Source: an uncultured Flammeovirgaceae bacterium (GTDB lineage: Bacteria > Bacteroidota > Bacteroidia > Cytophagales > Cyclobacteriaceae). Taken from it: a stretch of DNA of 9,999 bases. This document shows positions 7,587-9,999 of this stretch, in pieces. The notes under the pieces were generated by a model that made no database searches, was not told the DNA's origin, and saw only the letters and a list, made by a program, of their open reading frames with translations. A program made the translations under genes and the position numbers. The stretch covers positions 1 to 9,999 of the forward strand of contig CAMPJM010000112.1 in the NCBI GenBank assembly GCA_946886805.1, read 5' to 3'. Within the stretch, counting starts at the first letter, position 1; each line of letters opens with the position of its first letter.

Positions 7587-7594
7587 CAAAAATA
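7587..7594 (-). promoter_or_regulatory. Bacteroidota-type -7 promoter box for the NUDIX gene
   Basis: On the minus strand the sequence reads TATTTTTGCGGCTATG, a full match to TAnnTTTG, with the start codon five bases after the box. No convincing TTTG -33 element is seen at the usual 19-20 bp spacing. The expected transcription start falls at or next to the ATG, so the mRNA would have almost no leader. It also decides the start, because the longer reading frame would contain its own promoter. Confidence 0.6.
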
Positions 7595-7688
7595 CGGAAC
7601 GAGTTTGAAAAGATCATTAGGCCAGAAGATTATTATAAATTTAATAATGTGAGTCGATGATGAGCCAATTAATTCTACATCTATAAAG

Positions 7689-7727
7689 TTTTCTTACCTC
7701 TCCTTCCATTTCTTCCTCTCCTTTTTT
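7689..7727 (+). other. Polypyrimidine tract upstream of rnhB
   Basis: Of 39 consecutive bases, 37 are pyrimidine on the plus strand (A only at 7696 and 7708). The tract ends 10 bases before the rnhB start. It lies in the divergent region between the NUDIX gene and rnhB and replaces any purine-rich Shine-Dalgarno sequence there. Its role is unknown; it may be part of the rnhB leader. Confidence 0.55.
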
Positions 7728-7737
7728 AAATTGCGAC

Positions 7738-8337
7738 ATGCTTAAAGCTTACTTTTCAGAAAATTATGTAGAGGCTGGGTGCGATGAAGCTGGCAGGGGC
7801 TGTTTGGCAGGTCCTGTTGTAGCAGCAGCTGTAATTCTGCCCAAAGATTATACGCATCCCTTATTAAATGATTCCAAGCAACTGACCCAAAAGCAGAGAG
7901 AATTATTAAAAGTGGAAATCGAAAAAGATGCAATCTGTTGGGGAGTTGCTGAAGTGAGTAATCAGGAAATAGATCAAATCAATATTTTAAATGCCTCTTT
8001 CCTGGCAATGCACAGGGCACTTGACAGCTGTAAAACCAGACCTGAACTTTTGTTGATTGATGGTAACCGCTTTAATCCCTATAGAAACATTCCTCACCAA
8101 TGCATTATTGGTGGAGACGGCTTATATTTCTCGATCGCCGCAGCGTCGATTCTTGCCAAAACTTACAGAGACGAACTGATGCGCAGCTTTAGCAAGTCAT
8201 ACCCTGAATACGGTTGGGAAACAAATGTGGGGTATCCAACCAGACACCACAGGGCCTGTATCAAAGAAAAAGGTGTAACTCCCCACCATAGACTAACCTT
8301 CCGATTAACACCAGAGCAGATGGAAATCTTTGATTAA
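7738..8337 (+). CDS. rnhB: Ribonuclease HII
   Basis: RNase HII cuts the RNA strand of RNA/DNA hybrids and starts removal of single ribonucleotides misincorporated in DNA. The 199-residue length is normal for the family. The N-terminal motif [18 protein letters not shown] carries catalytic D16 and E17 and the GRG loop that recognises the ribonucleotide junction. LLLIDGNRF supplies D108, and [13 protein letters not shown] supplies D145, completing the DEDD active site. A GYPTRHH segment near residues 165-171 contains the conserved Tyr. All key residues are present, so the enzyme should be active. The first ATG at 7738 places the DEAGRG motif at the usual distance from the N-terminus. It is the first gene of the plus-strand group. 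The gap to gcvT is 93 bp and holds a good promoter box, so gcvT is probably transcribed separately. Confidence 0.97.
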   Translation: MLKAYFSENYVEAGCDEAGRGCLAGPVVAAAVILPKDYTHPLLNDSKQLTQKQRELLKVEIEKDAICWGVAEVSNQEIDQINILNASFLAMHRALDSCKTRPELLLIDGNRFNPYRNIPHQCIIGGDGLYFSIAAASILAKTYRDELMRSFSKSYPEYGWETNVGYPTRHHRACIKEKGVTPHHRLTFRLTPEQMEIFD

Positions 8338-8396
8338 GAGTCTATTCCTTACAATATCGCATTTACGAATGTGGAATTATTTTTACAGAATATTGT

Positions 8397-8404
8397 TACA
8401 TTTG
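8397..8404 (+). promoter_or_regulatory. Bacteroidota-type -7 promoter box for gcvT
   Basis: The sequence TACATTTG fits TAnnTTTG at every fixed position and is followed by T, as often seen. It sits 26 bp before the gcvT ATG, so transcription should begin about 20 bp ahead of the start codon. The -33 element is weak: only TGTG at 8370-8373, with a long 23-bp spacer. Confidence 0.6.
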
Positions 8405-8430
8405 TGGTCTTTTATTTCAACATCTAATCT

Positions 8431-9519
8431 ATGGAACCAAAAAAGGTTGCTTTAAATCATATTCACGAACAACTTGGTGCTAAAATGATCCCTTTTGCCG
8501 GTTACAATATGCCTGTCAGGTATAGTTCTGACCTTGAAGAGCATAACACGGTAAGAAATGGCGTTGGTGTTTTTGATGTTTCCCATATGGGAGAGTTTAT
8601 AGTAAAAGGCCCCAAAGCATTAGACCTCATCCAAAAAGTTACTTCAAATGATGCCTCAAAACTTGAAACTGGGAAGGCTCAATACAGCTGCCTCACCAAT
8701 GAACAGGGTGGAATAGTGGATGACCTCATTGTTTATAAGCTTATGGAGGAAGAATATATGTTGGTGGTGAATGCTTCCAATATCGATAAAGATTGGAAAT
8801 GGATCAATAAATTTAATTCGGAAGGAGCTATTCTCGAGAACATTTCAGATAAAATCAGCCTATTTGCTGTTCAGGGACCATTGGCCATAAAAGTACTTCA
8901 ACCGCTTACTTCCGTAGATTTGGAAGCAATGAAGTTCTATAGTTTCAAGGTTGCAGATTTTGCCGGGGTACCTAATATTTTTATTTCTGCGACAGGCTAT
9001 ACCGGATCGGGAGGTTTTGAAGTATATGTCCCCAATGAATATGCCGAGCAAGTATGGCATAAAATTTTTGAAGCAGGAAAACCTTTTGATATTAAGCCTA
9101 TAGGGTTAGGGGCAAGGGACACTTTAAGACTGGAAATGGGCTATTGCCTTTATGGAAATGATTTAGATGATACCACTTCGCCCCTAGAAGCAGGTTTGGG
9201 ATGGATTACTAAATTTTCAAAATCTTTTACCAGTTCAGATCAATTAGCGATTCAAAAGGAAAAAGGGGTTGATAAAAAACTCGTAGGATTCGAAATGATA
9301 GAGCGAGGGATACCTCGGGCTGGCTATGAAATACAAAATATCTCAGGAGAAAAAATTGGGCAGGTTACTTCAGGTACGCAATCCCCTTCTTTGGGAAAAG
9401 GTATTGGAATGGGATACGTCCAAACTGCTTTTGCAGAAGTGGGGCAGGAAATATATATTAGCGTGCGAAATAAAACGATCAAAGCACAAATAGTGAAGAT
9501 GCCTTTCTTTAGGAATTAG
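8431..9519 (+). CDS. gcvT: Aminomethyltransferase, T protein of the glycine cleavage system
   Basis: GcvT takes the aminomethyl group held on the lipoyl arm of GcvH and transfers it to tetrahydrofolate, giving 5,10-methylene-THF and ammonia in glycine breakdown. The 362-residue length is typical. Recognisable blocks are [13 protein letters not shown] near residues 44-56, [12 protein letters not shown] near 93-104 with the Asp pair that includes the catalytic acid, [13 protein letters not shown] near 188-200 in the folate site, and the [20 protein letters not shown] block near 228-247. The C-terminal barrel ends with GMGYV and the final beta strands. Nothing is truncated. The P and H proteins are not adjacent; scattered gcv genes are common in Bacteroidota. 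It has its own upstream -7 box. The reading frame starts at the only sensible ATG, immediately before [20 protein letters not shown]. Confidence 0.97.
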   Translation: MEPKKVALNHIHEQLGAKMIPFAGYNMPVRYSSDLEEHNTVRNGVGVFDVSHMGEFIVKGPKALDLIQKVTSNDASKLETGKAQYSCLTNEQGGIVDDLIVYKLMEEEYMLVVNASNIDKDWKWINKFNSEGAILENISDKISLFAVQGPLAIKVLQPLTSVDLEAMKFYSFKVADFAGVPNIFISATGYTGSGGFEVYVPNEYAEQVWHKIFEAGKPFDIKPIGLGARDTLRLEMGYCLYGNDLDDTTSPLEAGLGWITKFSKSFTSSDQLAIQKEKGVDKKLVGFEMIERGIPRAGYEIQNISGEKIGQVTSGTQSPSLGKGIGMGYVQTAFAEVGQEIYISVRNKTIKAQIVKMPFFRN

Positions 9520-9630
9520 TGAGTTATGAATTGGTGAATTATGGGTTATGAATTATGTATCGGTGATTTATGATTTAGTGATTTGGTGAAAATAATAGAA
9601 TTGAACTATAGATTGATAGAATGATAGAAT
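9520..9630. repeat. Degenerate AT-rich repeat region between gcvT and comB
   Basis: Directly after the gcvT stop codon the sequence is built from variants of GTTATGAATT and GTGATTTATGA. GTTATGAATT itself occurs at 9523-9532 and 9545-9554. Further on, GATAGAAT is repeated in tandem at 9615-9630. No hairpin followed by a T-run was seen, so I do not call a terminator. Confidence 0.65.
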
Positions 9631-9636
9631 TCAAAA

Positions 9637-9667
9637 TTTGGCTTACTTCTTCCAACTCCCATCTTTC
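9637..9667 (+). promoter_or_regulatory. Possible weak promoter for comB
   Basis: A TTTG at 9637-9640 is followed after exactly 19 bases by CATCTTTC (9660-9667), which matches four of the six fixed positions of the TAnnTTTG box. The start codon lies 15 bp downstream. The spacing is right but the -7 box is imperfect. Confidence 0.3.
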
Positions 9668-9682
9668 CGCTTAAAATAGAAT

Positions 9683-9999
9683 ATGAAAAGAACCGTAGAC
9701 GTTTGTTTATCTCCAGACCTGCTTCATCTATACGAACTTAAAGACAAAATTGTAGTTGTAGTTGATATTTTAAGAGCTACTTCCTGTATGACGACTGCAA
9801 TTGCCCATGGTGTAAAAAGCATTACCCCGGTAGCGTCACTTGAAGAATGTGAAGTTTTAAAAATGAAAGGACTATTGGCCGCAGCAGAAAGGGACGGACA
9901 AATAGCGGAAGGATTTGATCTTGGAAACTCGCCCTTTTCGTATATGAATGAAGATTTAGTTGGAAAAAGTTTAGCAGTCACTACCACCAACGGAACCTT
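9683..9999 (+). CDS. comB: ComB-like 2-phosphosulfolactate phosphatase (5' part only)
   Basis: The frame opens at ATG 9683 and is still open at the right edge, giving the first 105 residues of a protein that in this family is usually around 230-250. It starts MKRTVDVCLSPDLL, then VVVVDILRATSCMTTAIAHG, LLAAAERDG, GFDLGNSP and AVTTTNGT. These are the ordered conserved blocks of the ComB family. In methanogens ComB removes phosphate from 2-phosphosulfolactate on the route to coenzyme M. This bacterium is not expected to make coenzyme M, so the likely role is sulfolactate formation or an unknown phosphatase reaction; that is inference. It follows gcvT by 163 bp, with a repeat-rich gap between. 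The first ATG matches the family's N-terminus. The C-terminal half cannot be judged. Confidence 0.88.
   Translation, partial: MKRTVDVCLSPDLLHLYELKDKIVVVVDILRATSCMTTAIAHGVKSITPVASLEECEVLKMKGLLAAAERDGQIAEGFDLGNSPFSYMNEDLVGKSLAVTTTNGT

Noticed and set aside
7726..7733. TTAAATTG as a leaderless-type -7 box for rnhB
   Set aside because: It misses two of six fixed positions of TAnnTTTG and has no -33 partner in a T-rich tract where partial matches are expected.
8344..8385. Possible rho-independent terminator after rnhB (ATTCC...GGAAT, inner CATT/AATG hairpin, then TATTTTT)
   Set aside because: The stems are only 4-5 bp with an asymmetric 11-base bulge, too weak to call.
9724..9990. Minus-strand open frame opposite the comB-like gene
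   Set aside because: The plus strand here encodes the conserved ComB blocks, so the antisense frame is a shadow.

Overview
The window looks like a piece of an ordinary chromosome from a member of the Bacteroidota, most likely a marine-type Flavobacteriaceae species. This is inferred from protein character, a low-to-moderate GC content, the lack of clear Shine-Dalgarno sequences, and upstream boxes matching the Bacteroidota TAnnTTTG (-7) consensus. No tRNA, rRNA, CRISPR array, transposase, integrase or phage gene was seen. Taxonomy rests on recognition of sequence style, not on a search.

Layout. Positions 2-7581 hold seven genes, all on the minus strand, so transcription runs right to left: a NUDIX hydrolase (7581-7033), a NorM-type MATE efflux pump (6910-5573), a YciA/YkhA-like hotdog acyl-CoA thioesterase (5490-4933), a PlsC-type acyltransferase (4874-4086), gatC (3794-3507), a very large membrane/TPR protein (3472-434), and a small hypothetical protein (244-2). 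After a divergent intergenic region, positions 7738-9999 hold three plus-strand genes: rnhB, gcvT and the 5' part of a comB-like gene that runs off the right edge.

How they fit together. The minus-strand genes are mostly housekeeping functions placed close together rather than one pathway. The thioesterase and the acyltransferase both act on fatty-acyl groups and may share a transcript. gatC and the TPR membrane protein are 34 bp apart and very likely co-transcribed. GatA and GatB, the partners of GatC, and GcvH/GcvP, the partners of GcvT, are not in the window.

Most worth a second look: the 1012-residue protein, with about 11 membrane segments and a roughly 600-residue TPR region predicted to lie in the periplasm; a compact palindromic, REP/MITE-like repeat between plsC and gatC; a 7-bp tandem repeat directly in front of the MATE start codon; and a promoter box placed so close to the NUDIX start that its mRNA may be leaderless. 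I did not see a clearly new multi-gene system. The strongest uncharacterised candidate is the TPR membrane protein.
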